Shown here piece after piece: positions 8,550-15,479 of a stretch of DNA of 25,889 nucleotides (position 1 is the first letter of the stretch; the number at the start of each line of letters is the position of its first letter). Made by a program: the position numbers and the translations under genes. The DNA is from a virus, in the IMG/VR virus record IMGVR_UViG_3300005613_000369, positions 1-25,889 of that record; one strand, written 5' to 3'. The notes under the pieces are model-generated. The model had not been told where the DNA came from and ran no database searches. It saw only the letters and a program-made list of their open reading frames with translations.

Positions 8550-9172
8550 TCATCCTGCTTTCGAGGTCTGCCCCTCTTTTTTTCACTTGGTGCCCTTTCT
8601 AATGAAATCCCTTCTGTAGCTTCAATTCGCTGCATAAGAAGTTCCACTTGATTCTCTAATCTTTCAGTGCGCTTCTGTTCACGCTCTAATGATTCTCTCA
8701 GTGCAACCACTTGTGCCTGTGAGCCATTAGCTGCTTCTAACCAATCTTGTGCTTCTTTGATATATTGAGATAGAGGCCCCATGCGTCTGCGAACATCATC
8801 ATTCGCTTCTGCAAGTTGCTCTACTGTTCTGAATCCAAGGTATGCAAGCTCGTGTAGTGCGCTTGCTGTAATCCGCGTCCACTCTTTTAGTGGCATCCCA
8901 GATTGCACTTCACCCATGCCGTTTGAAAAAGCAGCCCATAGCTCTGGGTGTTCGTGTTTGTCGCTTTCTTGCAATGCTCTGACTGTCTCATCACCACCAG
9001 GCCATTGAATAGAAATAGAAGGAACCTCGTCGTAAATATCTCTACCTGCGTCGAGACTTTTTTCGTCGTTCTTACGAACTACGTTAAGGAATTTGATGTT
9101 AGCACCAGACCACTTGCTACGCTGTTGGTTCTGTTGCCCATTCATAATACTAGTCCAGTCAATTCGAGCCAT
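8546..9172 (-). CDS. Conserved phage protein with coiled coil and AT-hook-like tail, 208 aa
   Basis: No enzymatic family is recognised. The N-terminal half holds a compact domain with SISIQWPGGDETVRALQ and GMPLKEWTRITASALHELAYLG. A coiled coil follows at about residues 150-190 (ALRESLEREQKRTERLENQV). The last 15 residues, SEKKRGRPRKQDE, carry an RGRP core flanked by basic residues, the AT-hook pattern that inserts into the minor groove of AT-rich DNA. A strong leader (AGGAGAACATT before the ATG at 9170-9172) supports the start. A gap of about 100 bases with a hairpin separates it from the decoration gene upstream, so it may start a separate mRNA. Between capsid and adaptor genes, a head-assembly or head-completion role is likely but unproven. 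Confidence 0.6.
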   Translation of the reverse strand: MARIDWTSIMNGQQNQQRSKWSGANIKFLNVVRKNDEKSLDAGRDIYDEVPSISIQWPGGDETVRALQESDKHEHPELWAAFSNGMGEVQSGMPLKEWTRITASALHELAYLGFRTVEQLAEANDDVRRRMGPLSQYIKEAQDWLEAANGSQAQVVALRESLEREQKRTERLENQVELLMQRIEATEGISLERAPSEKKRGRPRKQDE

Positions 9173-9199
9173 AATGTTCTCCTATATAGGTTTAACCCA

Positions 9200-9229
9200 A
9201 ATATAGCTTAACACACTTTATAGCCACAA
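9200..9229 (-). promoter_or_regulatory. Possible sigma70-type promoter before the 208-aa gene
   Basis: On the minus strand TTGTGG (9224-9229) and TATATT (9200-9205) are separated by 18 bases, about 28 bases before the start codon of the next gene. The -10 has one mismatch to consensus and the -35 is poor. It follows a hairpin after the coat and decoration genes, so a second late promoter makes sense, but the match could be chance. Confidence 0.3.
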
Positions 9230-9232
9230 TCT

Positions 9233-9281
9233 CAATTAGGGAGAGAGCCGAAGCCCTCCCCCTGGGCTTCTTTGCTAATTG
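9233..9281. terminator. Nested inverted repeat after the decoration gene
   Basis: Inner arms GAAGCCC (9250-9256) and GGGCTTC (9264-9270) form a perfect 7-bp stem with a 7-base loop. Outer arms CAATTAG (9233-9239) and CTAATTG (9275-9281) also pair perfectly. The right outer arm contains the TAG stop of the decoration gene. In the minus (transcribed) direction there is no U-tract after the inner stem, so a classical intrinsic terminator is not certain. It may instead protect or punctuate the abundant coat/decoration mRNA. Confidence 0.45.
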
Positions 9282-9760
9282 ACTACTAGGTAACCTGTAG
9301 ACTTGAGTTCTACTGCTGCTGCACCAGTGTTCGTTGTGAGTCCCACAACGTTCTTGATAACAGTAGTAGAAGCATCGTCTGCGACACCTGCTGTTGCAGT
9401 AGTGTTGAGGTTAGCGTCAGCAGCGTAGGAAGCAGCAGCTTTCCCTTGGATGCCTGTACCAACTCCACCACCACCGATACCGCCAACCCATACCCAGAGG
9501 TACTCGTTGTCAGCAGCAGCTACTTGAGCCACACCTACTTGCAGGTTGTTTGAACCAGCGTTTGTAGTTGTGAGCATAGCAGCCTGTCCATCGTCTGCGA
9601 TTTTAACGAAGGCATACTGGTCAACTGCACCGTCAGCCTGGACAAACATCCATTCGCCGTTAGTGTCTGAACCAACATCACCTACTACAGCAGGAAGAGG
9701 AACAGTAGTACCGTCCCATACCTTTCCACCGTTTACTCCAAATGATCCACTTCGTGACAT
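9275..9760 (-). CDS. Probable capsid decoration protein, 161 aa
   Basis: A small Gly/Ala/Val/Thr-rich beta protein directly downstream (in transcription) of the major capsid gene. The N-terminus has MSRSGSFGVNGGKVWDGTTV, and the body contains TNGEWMFVQADGAVDQYAFV, VGVAQVAAADNEYLWVWVGG and KAAASYAADANLNTTAT. The last two pieces match the pattern of DUF2190-like or gpD-like capsid cement proteins, where a barrel binds the outer capsid surface. AAGGAG about 8 bases before the ATG at 9758-9760 is strong, as expected for a highly expressed virion protein. Codons such as GCA, GTA and GTT recur as in the coat gene. Family naming is by resemblance. Position directly after the coat gene is the main support. 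Confidence 0.65.
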   Translation of the reverse strand: MSRSGSFGVNGGKVWDGTTVPLPAVVGDVGSDTNGEWMFVQADGAVDQYAFVKIADDGQAAMLTTTNAGSNNLQVGVAQVAAADNEYLWVWVGGIGGGGVGTGIQGKAAASYAADANLNTTATAGVADDASTTVIKNVVGLTTNTGAAAVELKSTGYLVVN

Positions 9761-9784
9761 GTCTGTTCTCCTTATCTAATACTA

Positions 9785-10741
9785 TTACGCGTAAATAACA
9801 GCTTGTAGAGCCGGAGCTGAACAGCAGAGGTTTCCTTCAACGATGATAACCGTGAAGAAAGCATCTTGGTCAACTGGACGAGCCATGTCAGGTGCGAGTG
9901 GCTTGAAGTCAGCTCCACGAACCATGTCCATAGTCCAGTATTTAGTGTTCAAGAGTCGGCAGCTATTTGATTCGAGTACAGCAGAACCATATCCACCGTC
10001 GAATACAAATGAACATCCGTCATACTCAAGTGCTCGGAATCCAGCTACCGCCTTCTTGGTTGGTGCCTGAATTCGCTGAATAGCTGTTAGTGAGTTATGA
10101 AGGAACTTCCATGCTGTTCTTTCCATGAGACCGAGGTCAGGCATCTCATCACCACGAGTAACTCGTGAGATAGCGTCTGTAACCTCTTCCTGCACGTTAA
10201 GAGCAGTTAGTGTTACGTTCTTAGCGTAGTTACGAGCAAATACGTTAGCTGAACGGTCAATTCCTCCGTAAGTACCAGAAGAAGGAGAAGTCGATACGGC
10301 CTTCTTGATACCATCGAATTCAAGTCCTCCAGAACCAGTTCCGTCACCTCGGATAGAGGTTCCCACTGTGTTCTTGAGTCTAGCGATAGCAGCTTGAATC
10401 TTGGTCTCTACGAGATCAAGGAGCTGTGCGTCATCTCGGTTAGCTCTTCTGTCACGCCCTGAGATTGCAACTGGCTCATAAGCCTGCTTAATAGCGAACT
10501 TGAACGCGGTGAAATCGTCAATAGCGTCTAGGTTAAATGATGAGAATCCAGAGTAGAAACCACCTACTGCTGAATCGTTATACATGATTGGCTTTCTGAG
10601 TTCATATCCCCCAGAAAACCGTCGTACCAATCCCTGCTCCTGCAAAGATGCAAGAAGAGGGTTATGGTGCAATACTTCGTCAGCAATAGCATCGCTCTGG
10701 TCAAAGAGGGTAGCTACCACCGCTTCTTCTAAATTTGCCAT
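9785..10741 (-). CDS. Major capsid protein (HK97-fold type), 318 aa
   Basis: The protein has the layout of a short HK97-fold coat protein. It opens with a helical N-arm (MANLEEAVVATLFDQSDAIA). An E-loop-like region follows with Gly/Ser/Phe (VGGFYSGFSSFNLDAIDDFT) and the AYEPVAISGRDRR motif (residues 88-100) common in this coat family. A spine helix is present (LLDLVETKIQAAIARLKNTV), then a Gly-rich GDGTGSGGLEFDGI motif (residues 133-146) and a beta-rich C-terminal domain with the YDGCSFVFDGGYG motif. The leader AAGGGGAAATAA ahead of the ATG at 10739-10741 is good. A scaffold-like acidic gene lies just upstream and a decoration gene just downstream, the usual order. No separate protease gene is visible nearby, so the coat may assemble without a dedicated protease. 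Confidence 0.85.
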   Translation of the reverse strand: MANLEEAVVATLFDQSDAIADEVLHHNPLLASLQEQGLVRRFSGGYELRKPIMYNDSAVGGFYSGFSSFNLDAIDDFTAFKFAIKQAYEPVAISGRDRRANRDDAQLLDLVETKIQAAIARLKNTVGTSIRGDGTGSGGLEFDGIKKAVSTSPSSGTYGGIDRSANVFARNYAKNVTLTALNVQEEVTDAISRVTRGDEMPDLGLMERTAWKFLHNSLTAIQRIQAPTKKAVAGFRALEYDGCSFVFDGGYGSAVLESNSCRLLNTKYWTMDMVRGADFKPLAPDMARPVDQDAFFTVIIVEGNLCCSAPALQAVIYA

Positions 10742-10754
10742 TTATTTCCCCTTA

Positions 10755-11798
10755 TTATTCTCCGCTGTGAAATCTACGTTGGAGATTTTCTCGTAAGTTT
10801 TTTGCTTTAAGTGCCGGGGTGCCACTCCCTGTGGAGCCCGAAATGGATTTTGTAGCTGACTTGGCCTTCTGAGTTGCTTTGACTTTTTGCTGTACGTTTA
10901 CTGGGGCTTCTAGTCTTGCGTTTAGACCTGCAAAAGTAGGATTACCTTTAGTAACGTAATTATAGGCAGTCTCAAGTATTTCTTGAGGGGTGCCACCTTT
11001 CTCAGATAGGGCTGCCACTATTGGAGCCATGGCTTCTTCTAGCTGTTGAGCTGTGCCAGGGTCTCGGAATAAAGGCTTGCTACTTATAAACGATTGTACA
11101 GCATTATAGTTTTGTTCTACAAGGGCACTTTCTTGCTGTTGTTGCAATAATTGCTGGATCTGGCCTTGAGCAATTTCTTCGGCTTGTTCCTTAGTCAGAT
11201 ACTCAGGCTGCGCTTGCTGCTGATATTGTCCATCGGTGTATTGATGATTGTATAAGTCTTCAAGTGACAACCCGTATGCTTCTAGCCACTGAATAGCCGT
11301 ATCAACTGGGTCAGCTTTCATAGCTCTGTCCCACTCGATAGAGCGCCTTGCAACGTCAGTGAGCTGAATACCCTGTTTCAGGTATTCAGGCTCATATTCT
11401 TTAATTGTATCGTAGAATCCGTTAATCCGCTTCTGCGCTTCATTCAGCTTGGCTGCTTCACGCTGATAGTGGCTGCGAGTCTCATAGGCTCTACGAGACA
11501 GGTAGCTTTGTAGAACATGAGCATTTTCTTGCGTTGGATTGAGAAAGGCTTCTCGTTCCGCATTGTTCATATCCCCAGGAGGGGCTACCGCAACCCTTTC
11601 ATTCTCCTGGCTCGCCGTCTCTTGACTATCCAGTCCCTCATCATCTTCAAAATTTTCATCATCTTCCAACTCTACGCTAGTAGGTTCTACCCTATCTGAC
11701 TCATCATCTGCGTCGAATTTTGACTCGAGACTGTCACGAAGGGAAACCCCTACTTTCTCTGTATCTGCTACTACTTCAGTATCCTCTGAGTTTGCCAT
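10755..11798 (-). CDS. Scaffolding protein, about 347 aa
   Basis: An acidic, helical, Gln-rich protein directly before the major capsid gene. Residues 1-75 are very acidic and likely disordered (Asp/Glu runs such as ELEDDENFEDDEGLDSQE). Residues about 90-260 are predicted helix with Gln-rich heptads (QIQQLLQQQQESALVEQ). The last 50 residues are basic (KVKATQKAKSATK and NLRENLQRRF), as expected for a helix-loop-helix that binds the coat protein in P22-type scaffolds. I place the start at the ATG at 11796-11798. An in-frame TTG five codons earlier (11813) is also possible but has a poorer leader. The gene overlaps the 3' end of the upstream small gene. Role rests on composition and gene order. 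Confidence 0.75.
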   Translation of the reverse strand: MANSEDTEVVADTEKVGVSLRDSLESKFDADDESDRVEPTSVELEDDENFEDDEGLDSQETASQENERVAVAPPGDMNNAEREAFLNPTQENAHVLQSYLSRRAYETRSHYQREAAKLNEAQKRINGFYDTIKEYEPEYLKQGIQLTDVARRSIEWDRAMKADPVDTAIQWLEAYGLSLEDLYNHQYTDGQYQQQAQPEYLTKEQAEEIAQGQIQQLLQQQQESALVEQNYNAVQSFISSKPLFRDPGTAQQLEEAMAPIVAALSEKGGTPQEILETAYNYVTKGNPTFAGLNARLEAPVNVQQKVKATQKAKSATKSISGSTGSGTPALKAKNLRENLQRRFHSGE

Positions 11799-12135
11799 CT
11801 TTATACCTGTCAATTACTTTATCCCTTAGAGAACGGACAAGATCCGCCTCCCTACAAGCACTTTCCTTTTTGGGGTCGTAGCCATTAGCATAAGCCGTCC
11901 CAACCTCTTCCATGCCGTAAGCCTTGTATTCAGCCCGTAACGCTGCTTTGCTGGTATAGTATTTACCAGTCACTGGAGAACGCGTAGGAGCCATCTCGTC
12001 CGTGGGGTAATTATCAATAGCCCACGAAACCTTTTCTGTAGGTTCGTTGAATGGATTGTCTTTACCGAATACCTTTTCACCTAGTGTGCCAAACCGAGTC
12101 GGCCATGTGCTTGCCTTCTTCATATCAGTCATCAT
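11776..12135 (-). CDS. Small conserved phage protein, 119 aa
   Basis: No function is recognised. The sequence carries a pattern I have seen in small proteins next to phage scaffold genes: RSPVTGKYYTSKAALRAEYK and AYGMEEVGTAY, about residues 52-82. This looks like a small helical domain that reads a short motif and is followed by a basic tail (LRDKVIDRYKDGKLRGY). The start overlaps the stop of the gene before it (ATGATGACTGA), so it is probably translated by coupling. The actual start could be any of the three Met codons at residues 1, 2 or 5. The 3' end overlaps the scaffold gene by about 20 bases. Likely a minor head-assembly component. Confidence 0.55.
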   Translation of the reverse strand: MMTDMKKASTWPTRFGTLGEKVFGKDNPFNEPTEKVSWAIDNYPTDEMAPTRSPVTGKYYTSKAALRAEYKAYGMEEVGTAYANGYDPKKESACREADLVRSLRDKVIDRYKDGKLRGY

Positions 12136-12415
12136 CCAATAGCATTAAAATAAAAAGCTGTTTTATTCGTGTCTGTCTATGGGCATCCAGACCATAGAAT
12201 TGGGTCTGGAGTGCCCCAGATAGTAACTGGTCAAAATTGATTTTTTTGGGTGCTTCTTCAGGGTATTCTTCTTTATACCGTTCTAGCAAGATTTTTACCG
12301 CAAGCTCTTCTTCCTCTCGTAGCTGCTGCTTCTTACGTTTGCGATAAACGTCAAGAATATCGCTGGTGTCAGGAGTCTGATATTGTTTTGGATTAAGAAG
12401 TAGAAATAACGTCAT
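12125..12415 (-). CDS. Small hypothetical protein, 96 aa
   Basis: The N-terminus MTLFLLLNPKQYQTPDTSDI is followed by a very charged helix (residues 23-60, with KRKKQQLREEEELAVKILLE) and a C-terminal helix ending LFILMLLDDD. It has no signal peptide in the strict sense. The opening LFLLLNPKQYQ pattern occurs in small head-region proteins of tailed phages, where it precedes a coiled coil. The gene abuts its upstream neighbour exactly (stop then ATG) and overlaps the next gene's start by 11 bases, so it belongs to the coupled late unit. No function can be given. Confidence 0.5.
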   Translation of the reverse strand: MTLFLLLNPKQYQTPDTSDILDVYRKRKKQQLREEEELAVKILLERYKEEYPEEAPKKINFDQLLSGALQTQFYGLDAHRQTRIKQLFILMLLDDD

Positions 12416-12772
12416 TTAGCTCATTTCAAAAACAAACTGTATTTTATTTGCATCGGCAGGGTCATCACCATAAGACACAAGCTGCTCTAAACTCTTATTA
12501 CCATAATGTGTCGGGTCTAACCCTTTTAACAAATCCAATATCTCACCTTTAATCAGCAATATGGTATCTTGTGTTGTGCTCTCTGCATCTACTACTACTG
12601 GCTTAAACCGTATCATGATAAAACTGTCATCCCACTCATAAGGGCCATATGACTCTAAGTCTGCTACCGTTTTGTTCTGAAACTCTGGTTGGTGCACAAT
12701 CTGTAGTGCTGCTAACAACGTATCTTTAGATGTCGATACACGCTCTGTTACTTTTGTAATTGCTTCACTCAT
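12416..12772 (-). CDS. Hypothetical late protein, 118 aa
   Basis: Unrecognised protein of mixed alpha/beta look, without signal peptide or membrane segment. Residues 17-30 and 75-95 are predicted helix. The pair YGPYEWDDSFIMIRFKPVVV (residues 43-62) and KIQFVFEMS at the end are beta strands. The leader CAGGAACCTAAG before the ATG at 12770-12772 supports the start. It is packed between other short late genes with spacing of one base or less, which implies a virion or assembly role. No further statement is possible. Confidence 0.5.
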   Translation of the reverse strand: MSEAITKVTERVSTSKDTLLAALQIVHQPEFQNKTVADLESYGPYEWDDSFIMIRFKPVVVDAESTTQDTILLIKGEILDLLKGLDPTHYGNKSLEQLVSYGDDPADANKIQFVFEMS

Positions 12773-12773
12773 C

Positions 12774-13040
12774 TTAGGTTCCTGTTATAAATATATTCGT
12801 GCCGTCAGTAGAAATACCTTGTGCATTACTCACTCCATGCGTCCACGACTTTACTTGATGCAATAACTTCGATTGGCTATTTACCTGCCACATATGTACT
12901 TCCGTAGCTGTCAGACCATAAAAGACTTGCCCGTCATAGGTCATATCTCGATATTGTACGTTGGTTAGAGGGTTTACAGAATACTGCGCAACCCTGCTAC
13001 CAGCACCCGCAGGTTCTATTTGATAAGCACGAACTGCCAT
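12774..13040 (-). CDS. Small beta-propeller-like virion protein, 88 aa
   Basis: A short all-beta protein. It contains two blade-like units: YRDMTYDGQVFYGLTATEVH MWQV (residues about 30-53) and AQGISTDGTNIFITGT (73-88). The spacing of the YDGQ/TDGT turns resembles NHL- or propeller-type repeats. GGAGGGGG before the ATG at 13038-13040 is a strong ribosome binding site. The gene overlaps by one base the related 158-aa protein upstream. The two may be fragments of one larger propeller or partners that assemble into one. The role is probably on the virion surface, but that is inference. Confidence 0.5.
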   Translation of the reverse strand: MAVRAYQIEPAGAGSRVAQYSVNPLTNVQYRDMTYDGQVFYGLTATEVHMWQVNSQSKLLHQVKSWTHGVSNAQGISTDGTNIFITGT

Positions 13041-13516
13041 TAATTGCCCCCTCCTACATCGTCACCTCCGGTATCTATAGGGTCAGGTGGGTCAGGTGGT
13101 ATAAACAGCCCATCGTTAAATAATGCCCATATATAATAACCATCATATTCTACGGCATAGGGGGCTGCTGTTGTGCTAGTGCTTATCCGCCCTGCTCTTA
13201 ATGTTTTGGTTAATGCACCATCAATAGTACGCTCAATAATATTCCAGAACGTACCTACTACTTTCCAACAATAGAATCTATCAGCCCTACAGCCCTCAGC
13301 GTCATTAAATGCAATACCCCTATACTGTCCTGATTGAATGTAGCCTTTTACAAATGTTGCTTTGTCAGAATCGTAGTAATGCAAAAGATGTCTACCATTG
13401 TTATTTAGTACCCAAAGATGCTCGTTGCCTAAGATGTCAAAGTCTCCTAGCAACGCAATACCGCTAACAGCATTTACGCGAGTACCATCTTTAGTAAAGC
13501 TGTATAGAGTAGGCAT
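13040..13516 (-). CDS. Small beta-propeller-like virion protein, 158 aa
   Basis: All-beta sequence with repeated blade-like elements: FDILGNEHLWVLNNNGRHLL (residues about 27-46), YRGIAFNDAEGCRADRFYCW and YAVEYDGYYIWALFNDGLFI. The hydrophobic/Gly/Asp pattern matches that of the 88-aa neighbour. The C-terminus is a Pro/Asp/Gly tail (PPDPPDPIDTGGDDVGGGN) that looks like an exposed linker. Start ATG overlaps the stop of the large fibre-like gene (CTAATG). Position between portal and scaffold together with the propeller-like partner suggests a head-associated accessory virion protein. No family is recognised. Confidence 0.5.
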   Translation of the reverse strand: MPTLYSFTKDGTRVNAVSGIALLGDFDILGNEHLWVLNNNGRHLLHYYDSDKATFVKGYIQSGQYRGIAFNDAEGCRADRFYCWKVVGTFWNIIERTIDGALTKTLRAGRISTSTTAAPYAVEYDGYYIWALFNDGLFIPPDPPDPIDTGGDDVGGGN

Positions 13517-15477
13517 TAGTTTCTCAAATACAAATTCGCATTTGCTATAGTGAAAGTATTAGTTGCAGTAGTTCCTGTAGCTCGTACAAAAACACGCACG
13601 AACGCATAACAAATTGGAAACACCAAACACCTGCTTATGCCAGATACTCCTACTGCTGTATCGTCATACACCCAACTACTTAATGGGCCATTCGTATGCT
13701 TTGCGTAATTAGTACCATCTAAACTACATTCAACTTCAAAAGTAATATCAGTAGGTGTGCTTGCTTTTGTAAGAGTAAAGCTAACTGCTGCCTCTTTGTA
13801 TCCAGAACATGCAATGTTTGCGGATGTCGCTGTCGTAGTAACATTATTATATGTAGTGTTGATAGCAGTTAGTACAGTGTTAAGGCTTTGTGTCTTAGTA
13901 TAAAGATGCCCACTCGTATCAACAGTTAAGTATCTAGCATTTGCCTTGGTGTTGTTTGTACTTGCAGGAAATACATATTGCTCGCCTGCCGCGGTGTAGC
14001 TAACAACGTTAAAACTCGCATCAGGTGTTAGTGCTAGTTGGTAAACTACGCCCCCAGACTCAAACAAGGTTGGCTGCTTCTGTAATCCTGACAGTAGCTC
14101 TTTACTTGCTATAGGCATTACATTACCAGCGAGAGCTGCACCTGCTGCCGTATTGCCCTGCACCTGCTGTGCGTTAGCTCCAGTGTTGTTTACCTTCGTG
14201 TTTAATGTGCTAAGTGTTGCCTCTGTTGCTGCACCTGTAGGTAGCGATACAGTTCCAGATATATTATTTATGTTCCACGTACCACTTTGTGTAGCTGCTA
14301 CTGTGCCGTCTACAGTTATCGAACCACCGTTATCAGTAATAGGTATTGCGCTTTGGTCACTAGCAATAACAACTGGCAAGCTATTTGCCATTGTCTCTTG
14401 CCCAGCTACATCTCCAATATCACCAATAGCAGTTAAGATACTACCGCTTGGTGTTACCTTCACATTGTAATAGGTGCCACCACCACTAGAACTTCTTCCT
14501 GCTATAACACTTCTGTTTAAGACTGCTAACGTCTCATCTGTTAATGCAGTTGTAACTTTTTCTAAACTCGTTGTGGTGCCACCTGCTACACACGCCGTAT
14601 ATAAAATGAGATTCGTAGCATCAGCACTTGTCTTGGTAACTTGTATGGTAATAGGAAGGTTAGGGTCTGCAATAGAAGGGTTTAATTGTAGGTTCGGAAA
14701 TCTTAGCGTATGAAAGACTACCCAACTACCATCAGGGCTAAACACTTCATACTGTACAGGAGCGCTACCTAACCACGCCCACCTGATTCTAAACAGATTG
14801 CTCTTTGTAAAGTCTATAGCTTCTGGAGTACCTGCTCTCGTAAATGCACTGCCACTGCTTCCATCTAACGGGTCACCATTAAATGATGCATACGCTACTT
14901 GCGTATCACTGCCACCACTACGCCTACTAGCTCCAAACGTCAGCCCCTCATAACCAATGAAGAAACCATTGTTGGCATCGAATAGCCCAATACGCTGCAC
15001 ACTGTTAGCACTTGTTGGAGTAGTAAATGCTGCTGTAAAATAAACGTACTGCTCATTGCCAGGTCGGTACTTAACCTCCTGTACACTAACGCCACTTACC
15101 TGAGAAGTTGCATTAGTGCCACTAGCGTACAGAGCATGACCGTTAGATATAGAAGCACTGGCACCTCCAGTAGCACTGTTGCTAATTACATTTGTATCAA
15201 AAGCAGTGTCAAAAGCTAACTCTACTTGATTGGTTCTGGTGCCTACACTTGCTACACCCAAAATATCAGTGTTTGCTGCACCGCTTGCTGTACTGTTTGC
15301 TATTTGTTGTAAAGTTGTCTCAGTCGCAAAATTAGGAACCGTAAGATTTTCAGCACCAGCCCCTCCGTAATCAACAACAACTACCTGCGATTGTTCCCCA
15401 CCTTTTTCGACACTGCGTACAGGGATGTCAGGATTGGAACTGGTGGGAGCATTGGATACGGTTACGTTATCAGCCAC
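13516..15477 (-). CDS. Large fibre-like virion protein (head or neck fibre), 653 aa
   Basis: The start is a GTG at 15475-15477 after GATGAGGATTAACA. The N-terminus (MADNVTVSNAPTSSNPDIPV) is followed by segments TETTLQQIANSTASG and then a jelly-roll-like domain (residues about 75-300, including YVYFTAAFTTPTSANSV). A fibre-repeat region (residues about 360-460) has ETMANSLPVVIASDQSAIPI, DNGGSITVDGTVAATQSGTW and SLPTGAATEATLSTLN. The LPVVIASDQS and VDGTVxxTQSGTW motifs recur in phage head, neck and tail fibre proteins. The last 200 residues are again beta-rich. Sitting between portal and scaffold genes rather than with the tail suggests a head- or neck-attached fibre. Whether it binds the host is unknown. 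Confidence 0.65.
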   Translation of the reverse strand: MADNVTVSNAPTSSNPDIPVRSVEKGGEQSQVVVVDYGGAGAENLTVPNFATETTLQQIANSTASGAANTDILGVASVGTRTNQVELAFDTAFDTNVISNSATGGASASISNGHALYASGTNATSQVSGVSVQEVKYRPGNEQYVYFTAAFTTPTSANSVQRIGLFDANNGFFIGYEGLTFGASRRSGGSDTQVAYASFNGDPLDGSSGSAFTRAGTPEAIDFTKSNLFRIRWAWLGSAPVQYEVFSPDGSWVVFHTLRFPNLQLNPSIADPNLPITIQVTKTSADATNLILYTACVAGGTTTSLEKVTTALTDETLAVLNRSVIAGRSSSGGGTYYNVKVTPSGSILTAIGDIGDVAGQETMANSLPVVIASDQSAIPITDNGGSITVDGTVAATQSGTWNINNISGTVSLPTGAATEATLSTLNTKVNNTGANAQQVQGNTAAGAALAGNVMPIASKELLSGLQKQPTLFESGGVVYQLALTPDASFNVVSYTAAGEQYVFPASTNNTKANARYLTVDTSGHLYTKTQSLNTVLTAINTTYNNVTTTATSANIACSGYKEAAVSFTLTKASTPTDITFEVECSLDGTNYAKHTNGPLSSWVYDDTAVGVSGISRCLVFPICYAFVRVFVRATGTTATNTFTIANANLYLRN

Positions 15478-15479
15478 TG

